Origin: a virus | Length of the DNA: 57,683 nt | Virus record (IMG/VR): IMGVR_UViG_3300045283_000159 | Location: 1 to 57,683 of that record | Strand: one strand, 5' to 3' | Shown: one piece after another, positions 43,184 through 52,248 of the stretch | Layout of the letters: each line of letters starts with the position of its first letter | Position numbering within the stretch: position 1 is the first letter of the stretch | The notes under the pieces: model-generated | Database searches by the model: none | What the model was told of the DNA's origin: nothing | The model's input: only the letters and a program-made list of their open reading frames with translations | Translations under genes and position numbers: made by a program

Positions 43184-46100
43184 ATGACGTCCAGCCTCAT
43201 CCTGGGCAACGCGATCGAATTGCTGGGTGCTGAGGGGGGCGTCCCGTCGGTCAACCCCGCGTGCCCGGGGGCGATCTTCCTCCTCGCCGACGACGGCTCC
43301 TATGACCTGGGTGCCCCGGCGCCCACCTCGAGTTACGTGGCCAGCCTGATCCTCGACGGGGAACGGCCGTTCGGCCGCAGGGCCAGCAACCGGACCATCA
43401 CGCTGCCCATAAAGATCGTCGCGCCGAACGGCAGCCTGCAGCTCCTGGCCGCCGCCCGGGAATTTTTGCAGCAGACCGTCGACCAGGACGTGTGGACGAT
43501 CACGTGGGTACGCGACCCCGGTCCCGGCGGCACGCCGGTGCCGCTGATCATCGACTGCTTCCGCGCCCAGCCGTCCAGGCCGTCGTACGCGCCGCTGGCT
43601 GAGGCGCAGGGTGTCATGCGGGTCAACCTGACGATCCCCGCCCTGCCGTACGGCCGGTCCGACGTGCAGTCGCAGATCGCGTTCGCGGCGCCGATCCCGC
43701 AGACACCCCCGCCGCCCCCGGCACCGGTGGTCATCGACACGTTCAGCAGCATCAGCAGCACGCAGCATTTCCAGTCGGACCGGTGCATCGTCGGCCCCCG
43801 CTCCTGCGGGTGGGACCCGGACGACGCGCGGGTGGGTGACCCGGGCGGGCAGGCTAACCGGTTCCTCTACACGAACGCGTCGCTGGCCACCACGCTGAAC
43901 CTGACCGGCATGACCAGCCTCGCGATGTGGCTCGGGTTCGGGTCCCGCTACTACACGTACCTGGAGTATCACGGGAAGATCCACGGGGTCTCCCTCTACA
44001 TCACGCTGACGGACACGTCGGGGAACACGCTCGGGATGAGCCGCACCGGGCTGCGGCTGCCGGTGTCCCCGGACGCGCAGCAGCCCGTGTTCAGCCGCGT
44101 GTCGATGCCCATCCCGGCCAGCACCACGTTCAACTACGCGTCCGTCGGCGGGTACACGATCGAGATCCTCAACCGCCACGACCGGATCCGGCGGCTGTCC
44201 TGGGTGACCGCCTTCGTCGACGCGCTCACCGCCTACCCGCCGTCGCAGACCGCGAACCCGGTGACCCGCGGCGCCCTCTACACCCTGTACGGGCTGCAGG
44301 GGACGGCCAGGTCGGCGATGACGCTGGCGTTCCAGCAGCCCCCCACCGCAGGCACCCCCACGACGATCACCGCGACGGGGGCCGGCAACTACACCGTCCC
44401 CGCGCTGGCCGCGTGGCTGAAGGTGGAGGCGGTCGGCGGGGGCGGCGCGGGAGCGTCGCTGACCGCGACGGGCAACGGCGGAGGCGGAGGCGGAGGCGGC
44501 TACTCAGCCGAGTACGTGTTCCCAGCGACGCCAGCCCAGGTCATCCCGTATTACGTGGGCCTCGGCGGCACGGCCGGGGCCAGCCCGGTCGACGGGCAGC
44601 CGACCGTGTTCGGCCCCGGCCCGTCCGGGCCGATGGCGGTCACCGCGAACGGCGGGAAGTCCGCCCTGCAGAACTCCTCCGCCGGGGCGCTCGGCGGCCT
44701 GGCGTCCGGGAACGCGGTCACCTTCCCCGGCGGCACCGGCCGGACCGCCACCGGGTCGGTAGGCGGCGGCGGTGGCAGTTCCGGCGGGAACGCGTCGGCG
44801 GGCCTGTCCCCGACCGGCACGGCGGCCACCGTGTTCACCTCGCCCGGCACCGCGAACTGGACCTGCCCGCCCGGCGTGACCCAGGTCTACGCGGAATGCT
44901 GGGGGTCCGGCGGGTCCGGGGCCCTGGGAGCGTCCGGCGGCGGCAACGGCGGAGGCGGAGGGGCCGCCGAATATGCGGCGCAGTTCGTCAACGTGACGCC
45001 GGGCAACAGCTACAGCTACACGGTGGCGGCGGGTGGCGCTGCCGTGTCCACCTCCGCCACGAACGGTAATAACGGGGCCAGCTCGACGTTCACCGGGGAC
45101 GCCGCCGTCACGGTCACCGCGCACGGTGGTGGCGCCGGCCTGTACCGGACCAGCAGCGGCGGCCAGGGCCCGGCAGGTACCGGGTCATCGAACGCGGTGC
45201 ATTTCAACGGCGGCCAGGGCGGTCCGGCGTTTCCCTATTCCGGGTCGGGTGGAAGCTCAGCCGGGCAGGCGGCGGCCGGCAACAACGGCAACGGCTATGG
45301 CAGCGCGACCCCCGCGCCGACCGGTGGTGGTGCCGGGGGCGCCGGGACCGGGGCAACCACCGGAAACGGAACCGCCGGAACAGCTCCCGGTGGTGGCGGC
45401 GGTGGTACCTACACCAGCCCGGGAACCTCTGGGGCGGGCGCGGCCGGCCAGGTGCGGCTTACCTTCCCGGGCGGCCTGGGAGCCCCGACGAACAACGGCG
45501 CCGCAGCCGTGTCCGGCGGCGGTGCGGGCGGGGCGGGCGGCCCGTCCGCCAACACCGTGGGCAGTGCGGGATCCCAGCCGGGCGGAGCGGGCGGCGGGGC
45601 GTGCTCCACCGGGACCGCCGAGGCCGGCGGCGCGGGGGGCGCGGGCAAGCTCATCATCACCCCGTACTCGTCCGCGCCGTTCAAGAGCTTGATCGTGCAC
45701 CGGCCGCCGCTCGGCGCCTTGAAAACTTTCGTGCCGCTCGTCCCCGTCGGTGCCGGGGTCGACGCGCCGGACGGAACCCACGCGTACACGGTCCCGCAGC
45801 CCGTCACCGGGGTGAACGCGGACTTCGGCGGGACGTACACCCTGTACCTGATCGCCTCGTCGCTGAACGGCAGCTCGGCCAGGACGATCACGGTGACCGT
45901 GACGCAGTACGAGTTCGCGGGCGGCCCGTCCTACTCCGTGTCGACCCTGCCGGTCACGGTCACCCCGGCGCAGGTGACCAACGGCATCCTGACGGCGGGC
46001 GTCCTCACCCTGCCGGTCAAGGCCGTCGCTGCGGACAACTCGGGCGGCTACTACTCCGTCAGCGTGACCGACACGAACAACGCGGACCGCTGGCTGGACT

Positions 46101-46396
46101 GCATCTTCCTGGACTGTCAGGGAAGCACCGTGACTATCAATGGCACCGGCAGTTACATCAACTACTACCTGGATGCGCCGGAGCCGAACCTGGACCTGGG
46201 CCTGATCATGGGGTCCTCCCAGGGGCGGCCGTCCGCGGTGTCCGTGTTCGACGCCTGCCAGGCGATCAGCGGCGGGGCCATGGCCATCGAACCCGCCGAC
46301 GGGGAGAACGCGCTTTTTGCATATTCCGCTGACGCGTCGGCCCCGAACATCTCCGTCAGCTACTACCCGAATTGGTTCTTCGACCGGACACAGTGA
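43184..46396 (+). CDS. Distal tail protein with two glycine-rich domains
   Basis: 1070 residues from ATG 43184. Residues 1-180 resemble siphoviral distal tail proteins (LILDGERPFGRRASNRTITL, LAAAREFLQQTVDQDVWTI). A beta-sandwich at about 185-370 follows. Two Gly-rich domains lie at about 385-540 and 548-830 (VPALAAWLKVEAVGGGGAGA; CPPGVTQVYAECWGSGGSGA), each an N-terminal strand then G-rich helical bundle as in phage 'glycine-rich domain' adhesins. A C-terminal beta part ends near 1070. Adhesion to the host surface is likely. Confidence 0.75.
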   Translation: MTSSLILGNAIELLGAEGGVPSVNPACPGAIFLLADDGSYDLGAPAPTSSYVASLILDGERPFGRRASNRTITLPIKIVAPNGSLQLLAAAREFLQQTVDQDVWTITWVRDPGPGGTPVPLIIDCFRAQPSRPSYAPLAEAQGVMRVNLTIPALPYGRSDVQSQIAFAAPIPQTPPPPPAPVVIDTFSSISSTQHFQSDRCIVGPRSCGWDPDDARVGDPGGQANRFLYTNASLATTLNLTGMTSLAMWLGFGSRYYTYLEYHGKIHGVSLYITLTDTSGNTLGMSRTGLRLPVSPDAQQPVFSRVSMPIPASTTFNYASVGGYTIEILNRHDRIRRLSWVTAFVDALTAYPPSQTANPVTRGALYTLYGLQGTARSAMTLAFQQPPTAGTPTTITATGAGNYTVPALAAWLKVEAVGGGGAGASLTATGNGGGGGGGGYSAEYVFPATPAQVIPYYVGLGGTAGASPVDGQPTVFGPGPSGPMAVTANGGKSALQNSSAGALGGLASGNAVTFPGGTGRTATGSVGGGGGSSGGNASAGLSPTGTAATVFTSPGTANWTCPPGVTQVYAECWGSGGSGALGASGGGNGGGGGAAEYAAQFVNVTPGNSYSYTVAAGGAAVSTSATNGNNGASSTFTGDAAVTVTAHGGGAGLYRTSSGGQGPAGTGSSNAVHFNGGQGGPAFPYSGSGGSSAGQAAAGNNGNGYGSATPAPTGGGAGGAGTGATTGNGTAGTAPGGGGGGTYTSPGTSGAGAAGQVRLTFPGGLGAPTNNGAAAVSGGGAGGAGGPSANTVGSAGSQPGGAGGGACSTGTAEAGGAGGAGKLIITPYSSAPFKSLIVHRPPLGALKTFVPLVPVGAGVDAPDGTHAYTVPQPVTGVNADFGGTYTLYLIASSLNGSSARTITVTVTQYEFAGGPSYSVSTLPVTVTPAQVTNGILTAGVLTLPVKAVAADNSGGYYSVSVTDTNNADRWLDCIFLDCQGSTVTINGTGSYINYYLDAPEPNLDLGLIMGSSQGRPSAVSVFDACQAISGGAMAIEPADGENALFAYSADASAPNISVSYYPNWFFDRTQ

Positions 46397-46400
46397 GCGG

Positions 46401-46694
46401 CTAGGGCTTCCACTCCTGCCGGTAGTCCGGGTGGTCGCTCCAGACGGCGGCGAGATGGCGCACCGTGGGGCACGGATACGGTAGCCAGCCATAGCCAGCC
46501 GGATGCGGCTCCTCGTCGTCCAGCACGCAGCGGAAGCACATGTGATCGCCGTACGCCATCCAGTCCGTCGGATGATGCTCGGCAAGGATCGCCCGCGCGG
46601 CGGCGAGCCAGCGGAGCGCGGGGTCGGCTGCCGCCTTCGCCGCCGCCTCGTCCTCGTCGAGGCGGGCGTTCAGGAAGGCGATCAGGTCATCCAC
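46401..46694 (-). CDS. DUF6221-like protein, reverse orientation
   Basis: 97 residues from ATG 46694. MDDLIAFLNARLDEDEAAAK, LRWLAAARAILAEHHPT, CFRCVLDDEEPHPAGYGWLP, CPTVRHLAAVWSDHPDYRQE W: the length and order of the DUF6221 family of actinomycetes and their phages. CFRC and a later Cys-His suggest zinc. Function of the family is unknown. Confidence 0.7.
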   Translation of the reverse strand: MDDLIAFLNARLDEDEAAAKAAADPALRWLAAARAILAEHHPTDWMAYGDHMCFRCVLDDEEPHPAGYGWLPYPCPTVRHLAAVWSDHPDYRQEWKP

Positions 46695-46729
46695 CCGCTC
46701 ATCATCACACGCGAGGAGGTGAGCGCGGC

Positions 46730-48892
46730 GTGAGCCTGTCCTACCGGGCCGCCCCCGCGTTCACCAACACCGGCAGCACCGGCGTCACCAGCACCAGCGT
46801 CACCAAGCAGGCCGGGACGACGGCCGGCGACTGGATCTTCATCTACGTGTTCGCCGGCACCGCCTCGATGGCGTGCACGGGGTTCACCTCCAAACCCGAC
46901 GCGAACGGGTTCGGCGGGCTGCTGTACCGGCTCGCGGACGGGTCCGAAGGGTCCTCGTTCAGCGTCACGGGGCTGGCCGGGAACCGGGCGAGCACGATGA
47001 TCGTCACGGTCGCCGGGGCAGCGGCGACGCTGGACCCGGCCACCGTCGCCACGCCCACGTCCGGCGGGGCGGGCACATCCATCGCCGTCGCGTCGATCAC
47101 CCTGGCCAACTCCACCGACTGGTGCCTGTGGTTCTGCGCCAACCAGAACGGTTACAGCGGCGCGGGGATGGCGATCACCCCGCCGTCCGGGTTCACCAGC
47201 CAGGGCACCAACGGGGCCCTCGCCTCCAACGCGACCATCATGCTGGCCGACAACGAGTCGATCGCCAGCGGGGCGACCGGCACCAAGACCGGCACGTTCA
47301 CCAGCTCAACCTTCTACAGCGGCGTCATGGCGGGGCTCACCCCCGCCGCCGGCACGTCACACCCCGGGACCGCCGCGCTGACCGGCCTGGGCACCCTGAC
47401 CGGCCTGGGCGTGTTCGCCGGGACCGCCGCCCTGTCCGGGATCGGCACGCTGTCCGGGACCGCGACCCACGTCACCGGCCACGGCGCCGGGACCGCCGCC
47501 CTGACCGGCATAGGCACACTGAGCGCCCTGCCGACCGGCGTCTTCATCCAGGCCGCCGCACTGTCCGGCATCGGCACCCTGTCCGCCGCCTGGACCGGCA
47601 TCCTGCTGCAGCCCCCGGCGGTCCTGTCCGGCACCGGCACCCTCAACCTGTCCGGCTACATCCTCAGCGTCCCCGCCGGGCTGTCCGGCAACGGCACCCT
47701 GTCCGTCCTGCAGGCCACCGGCGGGCTCGTGTTCGCGTCCCCCGGCGCCACCGTCCCCTACGCCTACCCGCTGTCATCCCAGGTGATGGTCGCGCCGCCC
47801 GGCACGTCGGCGTGGCGGCCCCTCGGCTCCGTCGGGGCCGTCACCGCGCTCACCTACTCGTTCACATGCCCCGGCGGAGCAGACAAGATGACCGCCACCG
47901 TGATGGCCCCCGCCGCGTACCGCACCCAGCTGTTCAATCCGGGATGGCAAGTCAAGATCACCCGCGGCGGTCACCAGGTCTGGAGTGGACGGCTGGATGA
48001 ACCGCAGCCATCCGCCGGATCGGGCTGGACCCTGACAGCCGTCGGTACCGGCAACAGGGGCACCGACTTCACCGCCGTCTACACGTCCACGTGGCCATCC
48101 TCGGAACCCGACCAGGCGATAAACGCTGCGATAGGGCGGGGCCTCAACTGGATAAATCCGGGCGTGGGCACCCCGTCCGGGGCGTGGTTCGGGCAGGCGC
48201 CGGACTCCGGCTCGACCACGATCACCGGGCTCCTCAACCTCATCTGCACCAGGGGCGGGCTCACCTGGTATGTCAACTCCCAGCCGGGCGGGATCCCCGG
48301 CGACGACCTGGCCGTGTTCCCCCTCCCCACGGTGGCGAACCGGCTGCTGGTCTGCACGCAGCCGGTCGGCAGGACCCTCGGCGGGGACATCAACACCATC
48401 CAGATCCGCTACCAGGTGAGCGCTGATGACCCCTCCGGGTCCGGCGCGGCCGCCGTGTACGCCGTCACCTCCGTGACCAGCGCCGCCAGCGTCGCCGCCC
48501 ACGGCGTCATCGAGACCTACATCGACCTGTCATCCGCCGGGGTCATGTCCGCCGGGGCCGCGCAGGCAGTCGGGACAAAAGTCCTCGCCATCTACCAGCG
48601 CGCGAGCTTTGCCGGGCCGTTCACCGCCCGGTACGGGCAGCTGACCACCACCGGAGGCGTCCCCGTCGACCCGGGGTGCGACCAGGCCGGCACCGTGGTC
48701 AAGCTGGTTTTGGTCGATTTTGGCTATGGCGGAGAAATAGTTCCAGGGCCGATCAGCTTCCTGGTCGGCGGCTACGAGTGGAACGACCTGGACCAGACCG
48801 CCACGATCACCCCGTACCAGAACGTGAATCAAAGCCTCACGGGCCTGCTCTCCCTGGCCAGCCAAGGGCTGACACCCATCACGGCCGCGTAA
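46730..48892 (+). CDS. Tail protein, baseplate/receptor-binding region, with repeat segment
   Basis: 720 residues from GTG 46730 (GAGGAGG upstream). Residues 1-210 form a beta-sandwich (WIFIYVFAGTASMACTGFTS). Residues about 215-335 are imperfect repeats of the form AALSGIGTLSG, each 14-25 residues. From about 340 the C-terminus reads like a Tal/gp37-like tail protein (WQVKITRGGHQVWSGRLDEP, INAAIGRGLNWINPGVGTPS, GLLNLICTRGGLTWYVNSQP). Position after the distal tail protein fits a tail-tip or host-contact protein. Confidence 0.7.
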   Translation: MSLSYRAAPAFTNTGSTGVTSTSVTKQAGTTAGDWIFIYVFAGTASMACTGFTSKPDANGFGGLLYRLADGSEGSSFSVTGLAGNRASTMIVTVAGAAATLDPATVATPTSGGAGTSIAVASITLANSTDWCLWFCANQNGYSGAGMAITPPSGFTSQGTNGALASNATIMLADNESIASGATGTKTGTFTSSTFYSGVMAGLTPAAGTSHPGTAALTGLGTLTGLGVFAGTAALSGIGTLSGTATHVTGHGAGTAALTGIGTLSALPTGVFIQAAALSGIGTLSAAWTGILLQPPAVLSGTGTLNLSGYILSVPAGLSGNGTLSVLQATGGLVFASPGATVPYAYPLSSQVMVAPPGTSAWRPLGSVGAVTALTYSFTCPGGADKMTATVMAPAAYRTQLFNPGWQVKITRGGHQVWSGRLDEPQPSAGSGWTLTAVGTGNRGTDFTAVYTSTWPSSEPDQAINAAIGRGLNWINPGVGTPSGAWFGQAPDSGSTTITGLLNLICTRGGLTWYVNSQPGGIPGDDLAVFPLPTVANRLLVCTQPVGRTLGGDINTIQIRYQVSADDPSGSGAAAVYAVTSVTSAASVAAHGVIETYIDLSSAGVMSAGAAQAVGTKVLAIYQRASFAGPFTARYGQLTTTGGVPVDPGCDQAGTVVKLVLVDFGYGGEIVPGPISFLVGGYEWNDLDQTATITPYQNVNQSLTGLLSLASQGLTPITAA

Positions 48893-48910
48893 GCAGAACG
48901 GAGTATCACC

Positions 48911-49120
48911 ATGCGGACCATCGTCTGCAAGAACTGCCAGGCCAGCGTCACCCTGTACGGGGACGAGGACCCGCACGCCGCGCTCACCTGTGACTGTTGC
49001 GACCAGGACCACCACCACGGGGCCGCCGCCGAGACCACCGGCGAACCCTGCCGGCCCGTCCACCACATCTACGGCGGGCAGCTCGGCGCACCGGGAAACG
49101 TCAGCCTGACCAGCGGCTAA
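48911..49120 (+). CDS. Zinc-ribbon small protein
   Basis: 69 residues. IVCKNCQASVTLYGDEDPHA then CDCCDQDHHH give a four-Cys zinc site. Its end overlaps the minus-strand HNH gene by 4 bp. Function unknown. Confidence 0.6.
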   Translation: MRTIVCKNCQASVTLYGDEDPHAALTCDCCDQDHHHGAAAETTGEPCRPVHHIYGGQLGAPGNVSLTSG

Positions 49121-49620
49121 TCAGGGAAGTTGAGACAAGCGAACTCACCGAATGCCGCACGCGCGGCAGCATCGTAAGCTTGTGCAGCGCTGACCTCATC
49201 GGGAAAGGTTCCCAGGCACCTAACCTTCCCTATGTCCTTAATGCTGGCGCGCCAGCGTCCTCGGCGCTGGTCTCGGTAAACACCCTTGTACCGGCTGCTG
49301 CTTCCGGTCTTAGTCCTCTTATTGCGGCCATTCTGCACATCAGTCGCCTCGCGCAGGTTGTGTCGCTGGTTGTTCAGGCCGTCGTGGTCTTCATGATCAA
49401 CCCTGGCGAACCCAGTGATCAGCGTGTGCATCAAGAGGCAGTTGACCTTGCCGTCGACCCTCCAGAAAGTCCTGGCATAGGGTCCGTTCAGGCGCCTGGC
49501 CCCTGGTCGCATGTACTCATGCACGGTCCATCGGTACTGCATCACCAGGTCGTAGTCAGCGTCGTCAACCAGCGCGACGCGGCCTGCCGCGGTCTTCCCG
49601 TGCAGGGGTACGGTCTTCAT
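49117..49620 (-). CDS. HNH homing endonuclease with AP2 DNA-binding domain
   Basis: 167 residues. HNH_3-type core: YARTFWRVDGKVNCLLMHTL, FARVDHEDHDGLNNQRHNLR with His, Asp, Asn and His, and REATDVQNGRNKR. C-terminal AP2/ERF-like domain from about 108 (SSRYKGVYRDQRRGRWRASI, FPDEVSAAQAYDAAARAAFG). HNH-AP2 proteins are classic phage homing endonucleases. Codons are less GC-biased than in neighbours, and it is inverted, so it is probably a recent insertion. Confidence 0.88.
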   Translation of the reverse strand: MKTVPLHGKTAAGRVALVDDADYDLVMQYRWTVHEYMRPGARRLNGPYARTFWRVDGKVNCLLMHTLITGFARVDHEDHDGLNNQRHNLREATDVQNGRNKRTKTGSSSRYKGVYRDQRRGRWRASIKDIGKVRCLGTFPDEVSAAQAYDAAARAAFGEFACLNFPD

Positions 49621-49758
49621 GTCGGCCTGCTTTCATCAGGTCGTCCACGCCCCGGGGCCAGTTGCATGGTCGCCGGGGCCTCAGCTTCTCATCTTACCAG
49701 GTCATCCACCACGCGCCCACCTCTCCGGGTGCCGTCAGTAATCGGAAGGTGACGCATA

Positions 49759-50208
49759 GTGGCAAATATGACGGACCAAACTCGAGTAAATTGGATGCTC
49801 CAGGCGTTCTTCACCGCGTCGGCGACCGCCACGTTCACCCCCGGCACCGGCGGCGGCTCCGCCCTGGTCATCACCCCGCCGTACAAGCTGCGGCTCATGT
49901 CCGCGCAGGGCTCCAACTCGTCCAACGGCACCGAGCTGACCACGTTCGGCGGGTACACCGCCGGCGGCGCCTCGCTCGGCTCCACGTTCTGCGCCGCGCC
50001 GTCCGCCGGGCAGCAGTCCAACAGCAACGCTGTGTCCTGGTCCGCGACCAACACGTGGGCGACCGTCGTCGCGATCGAGATCTGGGACTCCGCCGGCACC
50101 CCGCTGCGGTGGCTGCAGGGAGCCATCACGTCAATCACCGGGGTGGTAAACGGTGACACCGTGAGCTTCGCTATAGGCAGCATCACCATAAACGCGAGCC
50201 AGTGGTAA
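49759..50208 (+). CDS. Beta-rich tail/fibre protein
   Basis: 149 residues from GTG 49759. It is related in style to 27905-28351 (FGGYTAGGASLGSTFCAAPS against SGYTAGGFTLGTTAS; WLQGAITSITGVVNGDTVSF). Single beta domain, probably a tail or fibre component. Upstream 49621-49758 contains a GCCCCGG/CCGGGGC hairpin near 49651-49678. Confidence 0.6.
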   Translation: MANMTDQTRVNWMLQAFFTASATATFTPGTGGGSALVITPPYKLRLMSAQGSNSSNGTELTTFGGYTAGGASLGSTFCAAPSAGQQSNSNAVSWSATNTWATVVAIEIWDSAGTPLRWLQGAITSITGVVNGDTVSFAIGSITINASQW

Positions 50209-50342
50209 TGCCGCCGCGCTGGAAGTGGGCTTATCTGCTGTACCGCATCGGCGGCTGGCCTGTCTTCAGCGCAGAGGCCGAGGAATACGAGCACAGGCTT
50301 ATCGCACGCCGACGGCGGCAGCCGTGGGCAGACGAGGACTAA
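50208..50342 (+). CDS. Small basic protein
   Basis: 44 residues, TAATG junction. PPRWKWAYLLYRIGGWPVFS, AEEYEHRLIARRRRQPWADE. Common style of small proteins in actinophage tail regions; unknown role. Confidence 0.5.
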   Translation: MPPRWKWAYLLYRIGGWPVFSAEAEEYEHRLIARRRRQPWADED

Positions 50343-50352
50343 GGAGGCCACG

Positions 50353-50994
50353 GTGGGCGTGCGCGCGGTCCTGACGATCCTGGTCCTCCGCCTGGCCTGG
50401 CCGGCTTGGGCCGTCCTCACCGAGGCGGCCTGGCACCTGGCCGGGCAGGCGTGGGCGTTCGCCGTCCTGGCCGCCGGGCTGGGATGGCTCGCGGCCAGGC
50501 TGCCCGCCGCGATGGCCGCCGCGTCCGCGAAAGCCTACGCGGTCGAGGCCCGCGTCGACGGGCTCGTCCCCGCGGTCCACGGCGCCCTGACCGCCGCGTC
50601 CACCGCCCAGTCCGCCGCGTCCACCGCCCAGTCCGCCGCGAACAACGCCAACGGCCGGGTCGGCAACCTGTCCGGCAGGAACACGACGAACGCCGGCCTG
50701 TCGGACGGGGGCACCAACGGCTCCTCCGGCAGCTCCGGGCTGTCAGACGGGGGCATCAACGGGTCGTCCAGCGGCGCCGGGCTCCCAGACGGGACCCTCA
50801 ACGGGTCGTCCGGGCAGATCAACACCGGGGGAGGCACGGCGCACACCCACGGCCCCGGCTCCTACGCGGTCGCGAACGGGTTCCACTCCCACTCCAACGG
50901 CTCCTACGCGGTCGCGAACGGGAACCACTCCCACGGGGCCGGCTCCTACGCGGTGGGGAACGGGAACCACTCCCACACCCTGCCGAGCGTGTGA
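50353..50994 (+). CDS. Membrane-start fibre-like protein with HxH repeats
   Basis: 213 residues from GTG 50353, AAGGAGG ribosome site. Two hydrophobic helices (about 3-20 and 27-55), then an Ala/Ser helix with tandem TAQSAAS units. Gly/Ser/Asn repeats follow (SDGGTNGSSGSSG), then GTAHTHGPGSYAVANG, FHSHSNGSYAVANG, NHSHGAGSYAVGNG, NHSHTLP: four HxH motifs at 13-residue spacing. HxH arrays bind metal ions along the axis of T4-type fibre needles, so a trimeric metal-stabilised tip is plausible. The membrane-like N-terminus is odd for a fibre. Confidence 0.6.
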   Translation: MGVRAVLTILVLRLAWPAWAVLTEAAWHLAGQAWAFAVLAAGLGWLAARLPAAMAAASAKAYAVEARVDGLVPAVHGALTAASTAQSAASTAQSAANNANGRVGNLSGRNTTNAGLSDGGTNGSSGSSGLSDGGINGSSSGAGLPDGTLNGSSGQINTGGGTAHTHGPGSYAVANGFHSHSNGSYAVANGNHSHGAGSYAVGNGNHSHTLPSV

Positions 50995-51018
50995 CCCTGT
51001 AACAGCCGGGGGGCGAGC

Positions 51019-51792
51019 ATGAGCGAGGCGCGGATCGAGCACCCGCCGGGGCAGGGCTGGTGGGTCACCCAGGACCCCACCGAGCTCACCAACACCGCCG
51101 TCACCCAGGCCAAGGACGACCTCCGCCGCGAGCTAGCCTCCGACCGGGAACTGCTATCCGAGCGGATCCTGCGGACCGAGACCATCCTCCGCGACCTCGA
51201 CATCCGGCTCAAAGGCGAGATCGCCGACAGCATCAACAGCCTCGAGGCGATCCTCACCCAGCGGATCTCCGGGCTCGAGAAGATCATGAAGCTCCTGGAC
51301 CAGGCGCTGAGCCGGGGACCGGAACAGGCCGACGACCTCCGGGAACGGCTCCAGACCGACATCAAGATCGCGGTGGAAGGGCTCCGGCAGCTCCATGAGG
51401 AACGGTTCAACGCGATCCAGCAGCAGTTCAATGAGCGGGACACACGGGGGGATCAGGAGAAGAAGGCCAGCAAGGAAGCGCTCGACGCGGCGCTGCTCGC
51501 CCAGAAAGAGAGTGTCGCGCAGCAGAACGACGCCAACACCACGGCAGCGGCGAAGACTGAACTTAACTTCACAAAACAGAACGATCAGACAGCTGTCCTG
51601 ATCTCCACCCTGGAGAAGAGCCTCTCGGATCGGCTGACTGAGCTGAAGGAGAGAATTGACCGGGGAGAGGGCAGCAACGCCGGCGCCGCTGGCACCCGCG
51701 TCGACCAGCGGGCCAGCCTCGGCACCGTCATCGCGGCGGTCGCGACCCTCGTCGCGGTCATATCGTTCGTTCTCTACGTCGTGAAGAAGTGA
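51019..51792 (+). CDS. Coiled-coil protein with C-terminal membrane anchor
   Basis: 257 residues. N-terminal PPGQGWWVTQDPTELTNTA, then long charged coiled coil (about 30-205), and a C-terminal hydrophobic helix (TVIAAVATLVAVISFVLYVV) ending in KK. Proteins of this type precede holins in actinophage lysis cassettes and may act as spanin-like or antiholin partners. Role inferred from position. Confidence 0.65.
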   Translation: MSEARIEHPPGQGWWVTQDPTELTNTAVTQAKDDLRRELASDRELLSERILRTETILRDLDIRLKGEIADSINSLEAILTQRISGLEKIMKLLDQALSRGPEQADDLRERLQTDIKIAVEGLRQLHEERFNAIQQQFNERDTRGDQEKKASKEALDAALLAQKESVAQQNDANTTAAAKTELNFTKQNDQTAVLISTLEKSLSDRLTELKERIDRGEGSNAGAAGTRVDQRASLGTVIAAVATLVAVISFVLYVVKK

Positions 51793-51798
51793 GGGGCC

Positions 51799-52032
51799 GT
51801 GGCCGCCAGGGTCAGGGCGTGGATCGCCGCGCATCGGAAGGTAATCGTCGCCGTGACCGGCGCCGCCCTCACCCTGGCCATCCAGGTGTGGGGCACCGGC
51901 AACCCGTGGGTCTCGTTCGCGATCCTGGCCGCGACCAGCCTCGGCGTGTACGGAGCCCCCAACCAGGCCCCGCCCGCCGCGCCGTCCCGGGCCGAGAAGA
52001 CCCTGATCCAGCCTCCCGCCGCCCCGGAGTGA
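51799..52032 (+). CDS. Holin-like protein
   Basis: 77 residues from GTG 51799. Two membrane helices (VIVAVTGAALTLAIQVWG at about 15-32; WVSFAILAATSLGVYG at about 37-52), a basic N-terminus and a Pro/Ala tail. It resembles the holins that precede endolysins in Streptomyces phages. It would permeabilise the membrane and time lysis. Confidence 0.7.
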   Translation: MAARVRAWIAAHRKVIVAVTGAALTLAIQVWGTGNPWVSFAILAATSLGVYGAPNQAPPAAPSRAEKTLIQPPAAPE

Positions 52033-52113
52033 CCCGCTGCGGCGGGAGCCAGGCGCGGACACCAACCCCGCTGCCCCGGACCCCGGCAGCCCTGGCCGTC
52101 TGAGGAGACCGCC

Positions 52114-52248
52114 ATGGCCTACTGCCGCTGCTGCGGCGTCTTCGCCGACCTCGACGCCGCCAAGATGTGCGACACCTGCCGCGCCAATTGGCAGCCAACC
52201 GGCAGCAAGCCCGACGACCTCGGAACCCGCCACCCAGGAGCCCCATGA
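52114..52248 (+). CDS. Small Cys-rich zinc protein
   Basis: 44 residues, TGAGGAG ribosome site. CRCCGVFADLDAAKMCDTCR forms a compact zinc ribbon. Overlaps the endolysin start as ATGA. Function unknown. Confidence 0.6.
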   Translation: MAYCRCCGVFADLDAAKMCDTCRANWQPTGSKPDDLGTRHPGAP

